Source: Echria macrotheca (taxonomy: Eukaryota > Ascomycota > Sordariomycetes > Sordariales > Schizotheciaceae). From it: a stretch of DNA of 64,000 nt. Under the pieces are notes generated by a model that had not been told where the DNA came from, searched no databases, and saw nothing but the letters and a program-made list of their open reading frames with translations. Location of the stretch: the NCBI GenBank assembly GCA_030411725.1, contig MU839827.1, forward strand, positions 2,602,547-2,666,546, written 5' to 3'. Within the stretch, counting starts at the first letter, position 1. Each line of letters opens with the position of its first letter. Below, piece by piece: positions 1-11,458 of the stretch. Both the position numbers and the translations under genes were made by a program.

Positions 1-423
1 AGCTTATCCACTGGCGTTGGTAGATCGTTGAAAGTCCCGATTGTCGCATGGGGAAGACATAATGACGGATTCGCCAGTAACCTGAAGATATTGAAGGAAG
101 CTGACAGATTAAAGTTCATGCTGGGCATTTTCGACCTTCAAGATTGCATTTTTGTTTTACCATGAAAAATTCTGGCCAAGCCGTCCCCTCAAGATCATCA
201 TCGAGGGAAGGGACAAGTGAGGTCCATCTAAGCGCACCTGCAGGGGTGCCAGGAGCTTGGGCCACCTGCCCCTTGAAAATTCGAGGGCGTCGCGTCTCCC
301 CGACGGACCGCGTCTAGCAGTGGGGCTAGCGCAGGCACGACAGTTGACTCGGGCTGCCAAGTGTCAAGCTGCCAAACATAACATCACACAGCCTTTGACA
401 TGATGCGATAGCGATAAGACAAA
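1..423. other. Upstream flank of orc2, no gene seen
   Basis: This left edge of the window holds the presumed promoter and 5' leader of orc2. Reading frames here are short and overlap one another on both strands, with no recognisable protein. I see no tRNA, repeat or clear TATA box. The upstream gene lies outside the window. Confidence 0.6.
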
Positions 424-2210
424 ATGCCTCGACGAAAGGCCCTGACCCAAGAACCGCCGGCGCATTCCCCGAGAAAGAGGGCCAGAGCGGCCGACCCCGA
501 TCCCGACCCCTACGATGTTCCCGATGAGACGGCGACCCCGTCAAAACGAGCCAGGTTCGGTCCCCTTGCTGCCTCTTCGCGAAAAGACGAGGGCGATGGC
601 GATGAGAGCGAGCCCGCCCCAGCGGAGGCTGATGGAGGCGCCGAACCATCACCAACAAAACGGAAGCGCGGGCGACCACCCAGGGCAGTCAGCGGCCAGG
701 TAGCCACCCCGTCGGCGTTGCGCCAGAAGTTGGTCGTCGCGACGCCTGTCAAGCTGAATGGTATCAACGGCGCGAACACGCCGAGTCGGAGGAACAATGC
801 GGATCGGTCGGCCCGCCGAAAGAGCGCCAGGGCGCTTATTGATCGGGTCATAGGCGGTGCCATCAGCGACGACGAGGGCGAGGAGGACGAGATTGCGCGA
901 GAGATCTACGAGTCGAGCGAGGAAGATGAGGAGGGAGAAGGAGAACAGACAGAACAAGATCAGCCACACCCAACAACACCATCACGGAGGCCAGGCAGAC
1001 CAAAAGGCTCCACGACAGCGCGCAAGCGCTCGCCAACGCCACCGCGAGACCTACCACCACACGAACAATATTTCTACCAGAACAAACCCGGTCTCACCAA
1101 GACCTCCAGCAACAACCTAACCTCCCTCGACCTCCTCACGCACGAGGAATACTTCTCCGTCCTCCGCCAGATCCAAGACCCCCACGCCAAAGACATCGAC
1201 TTCCTCCACTCGCTCCACGCCGAGTCCTTCCCGCAGTGGTCCTTCGAGCTGTCCCAAGGCTTCAGTACCTGCCTCTACGGCTACGGCTCGAAACGGCGTC
1301 TCCTCCACCAATTCGCAACCTACCTCTCCAACCATTCTCTCCCGTCCACCAAAATCGTGATAATAAACGGCTACGTCCGCACCGCCTCGCTGAGAGAAAC
1401 CCTCTCAACAATCGCATCCGCCATCGACCCCTCGCACAAACTAACCTCCGCCCCGCCCGTCGCCATGACCCAGTCCCTCCTAGCTCTCCTCTCCTCCTCC
1501 CCCCAAAACCCCATAATAACCCTCTTCATCAACTCCATCGACGCGCCCCCCCTCCGCCGGACAGCCGCCCAGTCCATCCTCGCCCAGCTCGCCGCCCACC
1601 CGCAGATCCGCCTCGTCTGCTCGGCCGACACGCCCGATTTTGCCTTCCTGTGGGACAGCGGCCTGCGGTCCTCCTTCAACTTCGTCTTCCACGACTGCAC
1701 CACGTTCGCCCCCTTCGACCCGGCCGAGATCGACGTCGTCGACGAGGTCCACGAGGTCCTCGGCCGCAAGGCGCGGCGCGTGGGCGGGAAGGAGGGCGTG
1801 GCGTTCGTGCTGCGCAGCTTGCCCGAGAACGCGAAGAGTTTGTTTCGGCTGCTGGTGGCCGAGGTGTTGGTTGCTGCTGCGGATGAGGTCAGAGATGAAA
1901 GTGAAGGTGCAGCGGGGGGTGTGGCGGCGGTGGAGTATCGGATGGTATACCAGAAAGCGGTCGAAGAGTTTATTTGCAGTTCGGAGATGGCGTTCCGGAC
2001 GTTGCTCAAGGAGTATGTCTTTTTTTTTTTTGTCGGTGTCGTTCCCCCTCATCTGCTATGTGGGGAGGAGAGAAAACTAACTCTGAGGAAAATAGATTCC
2101 ACGACCACCAGATCATCACATCCCACAAGGACTCGCTGGGAACAGAACTGCTCAGCCTCCCCTTCAGGAAAGACGAATTGGAAGCTATCCTGGAGGATTT
2201 GATGTCATGA
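424..2210 (+). CDS. orc2: Origin recognition complex subunit 2
   Basis: Subunit of the nuclear origin recognition complex, which binds replication origins and loads the MCM helicase with Cdc6 and Cdt1. Coding exons are 424..2012 and 2096..2210. The 83 bp intron starts GTATGT with a T tract and ends ATAG; splicing joins GA to ATTC and gives 567 residues ending LEDLMS. Reading through the intron instead gives an implausible hydrophobic tail. Residues about 215-565 carry the Orc2 signature: HEEYF, then GFSTCLYGYGSKRRLL near residue 280, then a VIINGY strand near 312. The first 210 residues are charged and disordered, with two AT-hook-like cores (RGRPP near 82-86 and PGRPKG at 190-195). The Orc2 assignment is firm from these motifs. 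The start is the first ATG of the frame. Confidence 0.93.
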
Positions 2211-3977
2211 TATATTCATCTCACTACTGTACGACTAAATCAAACGCCAAGCAGGCGGCGACGAATCAAAAAAAGTGCCAGACCTGGGCTGGGGTTAGGA
2301 TAGCTAGACAGCAAAGCAAGTGCGAGCGTGACGTAGACGATGTTGTGTGTATATACCGTACGATACGATACGATACACTAAAAGGCACACATGTCACGAG
2401 CCTGGTCTAATGCAGCGCCAACAACCATTAGTCTAGGTCAATACATATCAATTATTCTAAAGCTACAAGGTCAAATAATCCCTTACGCTCTAGTTCTATA
2501 TAGCTCGTTACCTCACGGCTGCGCAGGGCCATAACAACGCATACCTACCAGAGATGGCCAAATTCATGATCAAGGAAGAAAGATAGATCCCGGTGAAAGA
2601 AAAAAAATACAGGGTGTTGTTGAACCTAGTCTAGAGAAAACTTGAGTGCGGTAGGTAGTTTGAAACGGAATAGTCGAGACTCGAGAACCTCTCCATGGAA
2701 TCAAATCTACGGAATATTGATACACCACTGCAGTCAGTTACACCCTGTATCAGGCGTGGCGTCGTATGCCTTCCATGCCAAAGTTCAAGAAGCTTAGTCT
2801 ATTAGCAAGAAACAGGAAACTGAAAGTTGCAGTCATGATGTTGAAGGGTACCGAGAGCACCGTGATTCAGCCCTGTAGCTACGAGTCTAGACCCTCACGT
2901 AAATATGGTTGTCCTTACCTGACCTGGAAAGCATATTTCCTCCCGGATACGAGACTGCGGAAAGAAATCTTGAATAGAGGCTGGCCACTGCTCTCGAGGA
3001 CGTGGCCATCATGGGCTCCTCGAGTCAAGACGGGACACATTCAATCACTGACCCAAATCACATCACAATTGGCACTCAAACACAAATTACTAGAACAGGT
3101 GGATTTTCTGGCTCCTAAAGTACAGACTGGTCTCGCGTCACGCATAGACAGCAGTTCCCAGTTCCGTGGCTACCAGCCTGAACACCCAGCTTCGCCGGAA
3201 GCTTGACCCGCGTGCCAATGTTCCTGACCTTCGCAGCGCCTTGGCCTCCCAGCGCCATAATGAGAGCCCGAGAAGCAATTCCCTTTCTCCGCCGCATCTT
3301 CTCCGAAAAGGGTATCATGCTCCTCCGTCCGCGCCACTCCCTCGTCATCCTCGAATGACGAATAAAACTCCCAGTCTATCTTTTGGCGTTCTCTATCGTT
3401 GCCCCAGCGCCCGTACCTGAGACCATCTGGCCCAAATGTCGCTTGCTGACCCGACCAGAGAACCGAGAAATCCACTTTTGTCTAATGAGATACGTAAAGC
3501 ATCAAGAGCAAAACTATGCTGCGCGGCGGTGATGACTCCCAACTTTCTATTAGAAAACAGACGGCCCTCCGTGAAAATAGGGCAAGCACCGAAACATGAC
3601 GATCGTAATGGTTGATCAAAGATCTAGTCTGTCTAGATCCATGAACCACGGACTGCGACGCGGCGAAAAAATCGCTTGCGCAGTCTCTGTTGTCGAAGTC
3701 CCAAGCATTATGGGTCTATGGGTATCAAGTCGTCAAAGTTCTTGTCAAACAAAGCCCGATCTATCGTCAGAATCCGGAGGTGCACCAGAGAAGCCGTTCT
3801 CGGCTAGCCCTGCCGGGTGGTGTTGAAGTCATGTCGCCGCCAATTAAAACCGAATGTGAAAGAAAAACCAGAAGCCCAGAACGTATGTCGGAAAGGCAAT
3901 GTAGAAACATACTGGCTGTGAAAGCCAGCGAAGCAGGTCGCAAGAGCGACATGCATGATGTGGGAGAATTCCGGTGA
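2211..3977. other. Convergent intergenic region orc2/ded1
   Basis: This 1.77 kb holds the 3' flanks of orc2 (+) and ded1 (-). A short CGATA run lies near 2355-2371. The longest frames (2766..3206 + and 3170..3475 -) have no recognised domain. The minus-strand frame is described as a finding because part of it looks protein-like. No RNA gene is seen. Confidence 0.6.
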
Positions 3978-6180
3978 TTACCACCACGAAGACTGGCCGC
4001 CGCCACCACCGGGGTTGCCATAGCTGCCGCCTCCGTAACCACCGCCGCCGTAGCCGCCACCGCCATAGCCGGAGCTGGGAGGGGCACCGCCGAAGCCGCC
4101 GCCTCCATAGCCACCACCACCACCAGACTGAGGACCGCTGAAGCCTCCGCCGAAGCCTCCACCGCCGCCGCCGCCGCCGCCGCCGTACTTGCGGAAATCC
4201 GTATTACCGCCACGTCCACGGCCACGGCCACCGCCGCCACGGCTACCACCACGGCCACCGCCGCCATACGAAGACTCGCGAGCGATGGTCTCAAGGAACT
4301 GGGGAACTTCCTGGTTGGCTTCCTTGAGGAGATCGATAAGCTCGCGGACGATGGTACGGTTGCCGCGGTTGAAGAAGGCAGTCGAGATACCCGTGTTACC
4401 CGCACGACCGGTACGGCCGATACGGTGAACATAGTCATCAATGTCGGTGGGAAGATCGTAGTTGATGACATGAGTGACGTTGGGGATATCCAAACCACGG
4501 GCCGCAACGGCAGTGGCAACGAGGATCGGGCAGACACGGTTGCGGAACTGGCTGAGGGCCTGCTCACGCTCGCGCTGGGTGCGGTCACCATGGATCGAGT
4601 TGGCACGGAAATCTTGGTTGATCAGGAAGTCCGAGAGCGAGTCGGCCATGCGCTTCGTCTCGACGAAGATGAGTGTCAGGCCGCCATCTCCGTGCGTGTG
4701 GAGGATGTCAAGGAGAACGGAGCGCTTGTCGACGTCCTCAACGTACTCAATCTTCTGAGTGATGTTCTCGGACGTAGAGCCGACACGGCCGACCGACAGG
4801 AAAACGTAATCCTTCAAGAAATCCTGGGCCAGCATCTGGATGTCGCGGGGGAAGGTGGCAGAAAACATGAGAGTTTGACGGCCCTCAGTGCCCGGCATAT
4901 CCTCGCCCTGGACGATGCGACGAATCTGGGGCTCGAAACCCATGTCCAACATGCGATCAGCCTCGTCGAGGACGAGATACTTGATGTTGCAGAGGGAAAT
5001 ACGTCCGCGCTCAATGAGGTCGACCAATCGGCCGGGAGTAGCGACCAGGAGGTCGCAGCCACGCTCGATCTGGCGCAACTGAGGTCCGATTTCAGCACCT
5101 CCATATACGACGCAAGGGCGGACCCAGGAGCGGTACGCAAACTTTCGGGACTCATCGTAGATCTGAGAAACCAACTCGCGCGTCGGGGCAAGAACCAATG
5201 TGGTAGGGTAAGCCTTTCGCTGACGGCCGAAGTTGCCGCCTTGACCAGCGGGAACCGGAGAAGGGCCGTGGGTGAACGCCTGAGACAGAATGGGGAACAG
5301 GAAACCGCCTGTCTTGCCAGAGCCCGTCTGCGCGCAAGCCATGAGATCACGGCCACCAATGACGATCGGAATGGAGTATTTCTGAACGGGGGTAGGAATC
5401 TTGTACCGAGCAAGCTCGATGTTGCTCAGCAGATGGGGATCAAGCGGGGGCGCAGAGAATGTCAGGACAGGCTCGGGCGGGTCACGACCGGACGGCGTGA
5501 CGGGGATGTCATCATACTTCTCGAAATTGATACCGGTGTGCTGCTTCGACGGGTCATCGGCAGTTCCAAAGAGCTCGCGCTCCACGCGCGGGTTCGCGGG
5601 ACCGATAATGTGCTTGCCGTCGCGCCACTGTCCATCGCCGGAGCCTCTGGCATAGCCGCCTCCGCCGCCTGCACCTCCGCCTGCGCCGCCAGCCGCGCGG
5701 ATATCCATGTTGCCACGATAGGCGTTCGGATTGAAATTACCGCCGCCTTGGCCCGGTTGGCGATTACCCCAGCCTCCACCGCCCTGTTGGGGAGGAGGAG
5801 CATCGAAACCACCAGGCAGGGGACCAGGCGGGCCGGTAGGGCCGGGGCCGCCAGGACCACCGGTCCAGCCTCCACCACGGGCATCGTAGTTGTTGTTACT
5901 AGAGATTATGTTAGCACCTGACTAATTGCGTTTGCGCTGCACCTTCGTGCGCAAAATCGCACTAAAAAAAAGGATTGTGTGCTTACCCTGCCCAGGCGCT
6001 CTGGTTCAGACCGTTCGAGACGGGACCGTTCATCGGCGGCGGAGCGTTGGTCGCTTCCATCTTGCCTCTCATGTGAGGCGGGATGTACGAGCGACGAGGC
6101 TGACCACCTCCCATTTGGGTCGGGGCGGGAGCAGAGTCGAGAGACATGTTGCCCATTCCACTGCTGAGTTGATCGGCCAT
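3978..6180 (-). CDS. ded1: ATP-dependent DEAD-box RNA helicase Ded1
   Basis: Cytoplasmic RNA helicase of the Ded1/DDX3 family, which unwinds mRNA 5' leaders during translation initiation. Exons are complement(5987..6180) and complement(3978..5898), split by an 88 bp intron (GTAAGC...CTAG); the product is 704 residues. Helicase motifs appear in order: AQTGSGKT at 254-261, PTRELVSQ, TPGR, DEAD at 376-379, a SAT motif, ARGLD and HRIGRTGRAG. The N-terminus SYIPPHMRGK fits the family's cap-complex-binding region. The flanks are glycine-rich: an RGG/GGGW segment early and a long RGG/GGY tail ending SSWW. A GCC/CCG trinucleotide run near 4160-4190 encodes part of the glycine tail. The start at 6180 is supported by the conserved MADQLSSGM-type beginning. 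A 498-codon open frame on the opposite strand is only its shadow. Confidence 0.96.
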
Positions 6181-7977
6181 GATTGCGGTTGATTGATATT
6201 GATCGCTGAGGTGCGTAGATCGCGTTTGTTGGTCAGGAGGACTGGGATCGGGATTGTTCCGAGAGTTTTTTTCTCGCTCGGCGGGTTTGTGTGATCGAAA
6301 CCGTAGGTGGCTTCTTGGGACTCTCGAAAAGAACGCGACTGTGTTCAAATGAGAGTGATCGAAAACCGAACGAACGCCCCAGATGCAGGAAATCTAGATA
6401 GCGCTAGAAAGATCGAGGGAAAGGAGAACGGCAGAACGAGATTTATGCTGTTGTCGCGCTCCTGGTGCTTTGATTCGCCTGATTAAACAGAGAATGTCTC
6501 TCGCGATCCTTTCGAAGAACTAAAGAAAGTCCTCAAAAGAAAAAAGGAAAGACACAGCTAAGGGAAATGCAGGCTTGTTCTCGGGATGGATTAAGAAATC
6601 CTGGGTGGTTTTGGGAGAAGGAGGGAAAGATTTTTCAGAGCAGAAGATGGGAGGACACAAGTTTTGGACCTGTGTTAACGCTAGCCCTTATTAGGTAAAG
6701 CTTATCCTGACTTTTCGTGTGGCAACTGCCCGCCTTTCCGTTTGGCGGGACCCTTGCCATCCTGGTTTTCAAACAGTTTGGATTCTCGGAAAGAACTCGT
6801 TCCTACCGGGCCCTTCCAAACGCCATGGAGCGAGGCAGATGGCGAGAGCGCCTTTCGTTCGCCTTTCCACGGTGCTTACAAACCGCCAGTGTATCTCCGG
6901 TGGCTAGTCCTGCGCAGTGGCCAGAACTGGCTACCTAAGTGTGGCGATTGCAGGCAACGGGGAGAGCCTTTGGCATGTGTTCTACACTTATTATCCTTCT
7001 GACTTATCGACAAGCGTCATCCGTCCAGCACAACTTCTCAAACACTCAACCTTCCCAAAGACTGGTTGAGTGCTGGATCCACCCCCCACGGCCAGGCAGG
7101 TGGGCAGCCCTCCGACGATGCATCCTGCAGTCAACACAGCTCACCAGAGTGTCTGGCGTTCCCGCTATTCGCCGGCAGCTCACTTGACAGTTGACGCAAA
7201 ACACGCCGCTCAGTGCCAATTCAGGCCGCCCAAAATGCTAAATAAGTCTAGAACTGGTAACAGACTCACTGTGTGTGGTTTTTCTTTTCTTTTTAATTTT
7301 GAAGTTAGAACGATGAAGTCAGACTGCCAATAGGGTTTTCCTGGATCTCAGACCCCCTCTGAGCCGTGCTCGAGGCCTCACCGCCCGGCTCGGCGGTGTC
7401 GCGTGTCTTTCGATGTCATCCACCCAAAAACAGCCTGTGTTCCTCACCCGTTCACCGCCCATGTAGGGCCCCCTCGGTGTTCCGTCTTCCCCGGCGCTTC
7501 CCTGGAATCTGCTGCAACGTGCCTCCCTCGGTATGCGCACGCAAAGTGCAACCAGAACGGATCAACACGAATTTGGGGGATGTGATACGTTGCCTGCACG
7601 CTGTCTGATGCAGACGGAGGACTCGGAACCCCTTTCCAATTGGCCCAGCCCGTGTCTCTCGGACGTGGGCGGACCCGCCCAACGAAGAGGAAAGCCCACC
7701 GCAAAATGTATATCCATCCTCAGAAAAAAAAAATCCTCTGATGCAATGGTCAAACGGGTTGGAAAACCGAGCCGGCAGTGGCGTGGGGCGCAAAGACCTG
7801 AACAAGGCGTGTGAGGGAGCCGAAACTTGCCACAGGGGTCCAGCTCGACGACGTTGACATCACAGATATTCCCAACTCACCAACAGAACCCACAACGAGG
7901 ACCCATAATTGCAGTTATTTCGGCTTGGCTAGGTATCATACACCGTCCCCCCGCGAGATCCCACATGGACCCCCAAG
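6181..7977. other. ded1 upstream region and pre1 downstream flank
   Basis: This 1.8 kb sits between the ded1 start and the pre1 stop, both on the minus strand. It should contain the ded1 promoter and leader (purine-rich near 6530-6660) and the pre1 3' UTR. Small frames on both strands between 6717 and 7814 overlap one another and show no domain or intron structure, so I call no gene. Confidence 0.6.
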
Positions 7978-8751
7978 TTAAGCGGCCTTGACCACCTTGT
8001 CGTCATCGAACTCAATGTCCCGAATCCCGTCCTTAGTCACGGCCTTGACCACCATCCCCTTGAAGTCTATAGGTAACCTTCTCTTCAGCTCGTCGGTGCA
8101 CATGGTCAGAAGCTTGATCCCCTGGTGAAGCGTGATGTCTGGGTGGTGGTGCTTGTCGAGGATCGAGAGGCAGTAGTATCTACGGAAACGTCAGCCTCCC
8201 CCATCGCATAAGTTCCCGGACGGACAACTCACTGTGCATAGCCGTGGGCGGCATATGGCAACGGCGCAAGCGAAGCGAGATAGTCGAGCCAGTATAGGCT
8301 GGGCTTGTGCGAGATTGGGTCGACACCTCCCAGGAGGAGGTTCACATTGTAAGGCTTCCGTGACCGCAAGCTGGACGCGAGTTCGCCGCGGACGAAGTGG
8401 GCAAGCGCTGAGGGCGACAGGTCCGTCTCGTTACGCATCGAGTAGAGTTGGGCGTTGGCTTGGATGTATTCGGCAAACTGCACTATTGGGCCGTCAGCGT
8501 TGGCGCCCACAAGCCAGAAAGCGTGGCAGCGCACCTGTGTCTCCAGCCTCTCCCGAAAATGCCATGAGCGTGTGCTTGTTGAGCGATCTGGTCTTGTCGT
8601 CCGAGGTTTTCAGGACAGTCGCTCCGCGCATCGCAGCCTTGGACGCTGCGATCAAGGTAAAGTCCTTGCCAGTGATGCCGAGTAAAACCTCCCTAGGATT
8701 GCGTTAGTGAGCCCCGTGGAGAAATTGGATCTGGCAGCGCGAAACCCACAT
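7978..8751 (-). CDS. pre1: 20S proteasome subunit beta-4 (Pre1/PSMB2 type)
   Basis: Structural, non-catalytic beta subunit of the 20S proteasome core. Exons are complement(8750..8751), (8535..8692), (8233..8482) and (7978..8179). They total 612 nt, 203 residues, normal for the family. The start codon is itself interrupted: AT ends exon 1 and G opens exon 2, with a GTGGGT donor, a CTAAC branch-like site and a TAG acceptor. The protein then reads MEVLLGITGKDF. Other family features are ASKAAMRGATVLK, FAEYIQANAQLYSMRNE and NLLLGGVD. The third intron splits the Gln codon before YYCLSILDKHHH. There is no Thr1 nucleophile, as expected for this subunit. It is divergent from rrp9 with 387 bp between them. 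Confidence 0.93.
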
Positions 8752-9138
8752 CTTTGCGGTTGCTGTCTCGGTAGAATGGTGTTGATGCTGGTTGTGGTAG
8801 AGCTGATGAGCTCTTCGTTTGCTTGCGTCGGCGACAACAGCTCTGGAAGCGAACGCGCACTGGAGCTTCAGCCTGTTGCACGGGCCACACACAGCGGCAA
8901 GCTTGCGTCTGGCCGGACCGGGGGGTCTTGTCCGCCACCTGAAATGGGGCTGAGATTTTGGGGCTGAAAAAACGCACGGTCCAGTAAACTTTTCGATTCT
9001 GCCGGGTCTCTCCACCAAAGGCGGTCAACTTTTTTTTCGAGAGAGGGTCCTCGTCCCCTAGAAATTTTGGCAGCGGCGCAACGCAGCAAGGTTAGCTACA
9101 GCGACCACCAAGACGGTGCTTTCCGCTGAATTCATACA
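8752..9138. promoter_or_regulatory. Bidirectional promoter region pre1/rrp9
   Basis: This 387 bp space separates the divergent start codons of pre1 (-) and rrp9 (+) and must hold both promoters and leaders. It is GC-balanced, with a G/C-rich patch near 8918-8940 and an A/T tract near 9029-9037. No canonical TATA box is obvious on either strand. Confidence 0.6.
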
Positions 9139-10944
9139 ATGTCCTCCTTCTTCACGGCGTCGGGTGGGCAGAAGAAGAGGAAGCGACCATCAGCAACGGA
9201 AGCCCCCAAAAAACGGCCTGCGACATCCAAACCGGGGCCAAGAACAACCGCCAAATCTGCCCCTTCTTCCAAGGCCGCACCCGCCCCAAAACGACCCATT
9301 GAGCGAGACGAGTCAATATCGGGGAGTGATCTCGACAGCGAAGAGAGTGGAAATGAGCTGCCGGACAGAGACGGTTCTGATGGGGACTCCGGGGAGTCAG
9401 AAGACGAGGGCGAGACGGCCGCGGAGAAGCGGCTGAGGCTAGCCCAGAGATACCTCGAGAAGACGAAGCAAGAAGTGGAGGAGCTGGACGAGTATGCCTT
9501 CGACGCCGAGCAAATCGACCGGGACTTGCTCGCCGAGCGGTTAGAGGAGGACGTCGCCGAGGCCAAGGGCAGGATCTACCGGCAGCTGGCCGCGAAACTC
9601 GATTTCGACAAGGCCACACACTCACAGTTTCGGTGGAACTCGGGGTCGGTAACCTCGGTCGCGGTATGCGCGCCATACGCCTACACGGCCACCAAGGACG
9701 GCCAGCTCACCAAGTGGCGATTACAAGACCTCCCCAAGGACCAATGGCCACAGACGACAAAAAAGAAGCCCAAGAAACCACCGGCACCCCCCAAGAAGAA
9801 GCCAGAGAGGATATGCTCGAGCAAATCAGACTCGCGAAAAGCAAAAGACAAGAATTATCAAGGCCACACAGGCGCCATCCTTACCGTCCGCGCCTCCCAA
9901 GACGGCAAGTTCGTCGTCACCGGCGGCACCGACAGACGGATGGTCATTCACAGCGCCGACACGCTCAAACCGCTGCGCGCATTCTCTCACCACCGCGACG
10001 CCGTCACGGGCCTCGCCTTCCGCCGCGGCACGAACCAGCTCTACTCGTGCTCAAAAGACCGCACCGTGAAAGTCTGGTCCCTCGACGAGCTAGCCTACAT
10101 CGAGACGCTCTTCGGCCACCAAGACGAAATCCTCGACATCGACGCGCTCGCGCAGGAACGCTGCGTCTCGGTCGGCGCGCGCGACCGAACCGCGCGCTAC
10201 TGGAAAGTCCCCGAAGAGTCCCAGCTCGTTTTCCGGGGCGGCCAGGGCGGCGAGAAGAAGGCCTCCTCCACGATCAAGAAAGCATCAGCCGCCCACCAGG
10301 GCAGCATGGACCGTGTCTCCATGATCGACGACGAGCTTTTTGTCACCGGCAGTGACAACGGCGACGTCGCGCTGTGGAGCATCCACCGCAAGAAGGCAGT
10401 CTACATCATCCCGCACGCCCACGGTCTCGAGAATCCGCTCCTCCCGACTGAAATCTCCGCCGACGCGGACCCGGACCCGGCCCTTGTCCCGGCACCCCAA
10501 CCGCGCTCCATCACGGCGCTGCGAACGATCCCCTACTCGGACGTCATCCTCTCCGGCAGCTGGGACGGCTGCGTGCGCGTGTGGAGACTCTCGCAGGACA
10601 AGAAGAAGATTGAACCCGTCGGCGTCTTGGGGACTACTACTACCCCGACCCCTTCCTCATCTCCTCCAGAGGAGGAGAAGCAAGAAGAAAAAGGAGGAGG
10701 AGGAGGAGCAGGGGGACAAATAAGAGGAATCATAAACGACATCGCCCTCTTTGAGCGCGGCGACAGGGGCAAGGATGGGCTCTGTGTCGTCATCGCCACG
10801 GGCAAGGAGATGCGGCTTGGGCGGTGGAAGGTCATGAAGGAGGGCAAGTGCGGCGCTGTCGTCTTTGAGGTGCCTAGGGTTGTAAGGGCGGCAAATGGGG
10901 TGAATGGACATGTCTCTGGCGAAGAGGACGGGGACGAGGAGTAG
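9139..10944 (+). CDS. rrp9: U3 snoRNP WD40 protein Rrp9
   Basis: Nucleolar WD40 protein of the U3 snoRNP, needed for 18S pre-rRNA processing in the small-subunit processome. It is a single exon of 601 residues. The first 110 residues are lysine- and acid-rich (nuclear and nucleolar targeting type). A coiled region follows (RLRLAQRYLEKTKQEVEEL, near 97-115), then YAFDAEQIDRDLLAERL and the Rrp9-type lead-in to the propeller. WD40 repeats run from about residue 155 to the end, with recognisable GHTGAILTV, CSKDRTVKVWSL, GHQDEILDI and GSWDGCVRVWRL. A lysine/proline insert near 205-235 and an acidic/glycine insert near 510-530 lie in propeller loops. The start ATG is close to the pre1 promoter and no earlier in-frame ATG exists. 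Confidence 0.93.
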   Translation: MSSFFTASGGQKKRKRPSATEAPKKRPATSKPGPRTTAKSAPSSKAAPAPKRPIERDESISGSDLDSEESGNELPDRDGSDGDSGESEDEGETAAEKRLRLAQRYLEKTKQEVEELDEYAFDAEQIDRDLLAERLEEDVAEAKGRIYRQLAAKLDFDKATHSQFRWNSGSVTSVAVCAPYAYTATKDGQLTKWRLQDLPKDQWPQTTKKKPKKPPAPPKKKPERICSSKSDSRKAKDKNYQGHTGAILTVRASQDGKFVVTGGTDRRMVIHSADTLKPLRAFSHHRDAVTGLAFRRGTNQLYSCSKDRTVKVWSLDELAYIETLFGHQDEILDIDALAQERCVSVGARDRTARYWKVPEESQLVFRGGQGGEKKASSTIKKASAAHQGSMDRVSMIDDELFVTGSDNGDVALWSIHRKKAVYIIPHAHGLENPLLPTEISADADPDPALVPAPQPRSITALRTIPYSDVILSGSWDGCVRVWRLSQDKKKIEPVGVLGTTTTPTPSSSPPEEEKQEEKGGGGGAGGQIRGIINDIALFERGDRGKDGLCVVIATGKEMRLGRWKVMKEGKCGAVVFEVPRVVRAANGVNGHVSGEEDGDEE

Positions 10945-11458
10945 TGGGTAGAACCAAGTCTGAGTACTCGTGGAATACAACATGGTCACATCATGTATAC
11001 ATTCAAAGTTACACTGCAAGGCTTGAGGCCTCGGGTCTGGGCAAGATGTTTCTTTACCACAGGTCCTGCTGAGGACAAAATGCCACCAAAGTTCTCTCTG
11101 TAACTACCTACATTACGGTCCCATGGTAGCCCCCCCGTACGGTATCTGCTCCGCAAGCATAGAGCCGCTTCCGTGGCATCGCTTTACCGCTGGCCCAGCT
11201 TCAAAGTACCAAAACAAATCAAACAAAAGGGTAAACCTTAACACCGCATGCTATGCTCATGATGCTCCACCTATGCCGGACACCAGACCCCCAGAATACC
11301 CCCGACTCTCTGTCCTTGTTCCCAAGCGTAAAAAACCGCTTCCTGTGCATCCATCATCTACTCCAGCCTAGCCTCCTGCTTCTCTTGGTCACCTTTCCTA
11401 TCCGCCAGAACGGGGAATTCCTCGAGCCCTACGGTCTCGGGCGAGAGACGGTTCTGAC
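10945..11458. other. Convergent intergenic region rrp9/ulp2
   Basis: This 514 bp holds the 3' flanks of rrp9 (+) and the SUMO protease (-). Two short overlapping plus-strand frames (11123..11371, 11253..11462) lack any recognisable feature. Nothing else is seen. Confidence 0.6.

Noticed and set aside
4425..5921. 498-codon open frame on the plus strand
   Set aside because: It is antisense to ded1, begins at GTG, and its composition is that of a complement of conserved helicase codons. No domain.
8931..8940. Possible proteasome promoter element (GGTGGCAAA-like) upstream of pre1
   Set aside because: The minus strand reads GGTGGCGGA, matching only the first six bases of the yeast element, too weak to claim.
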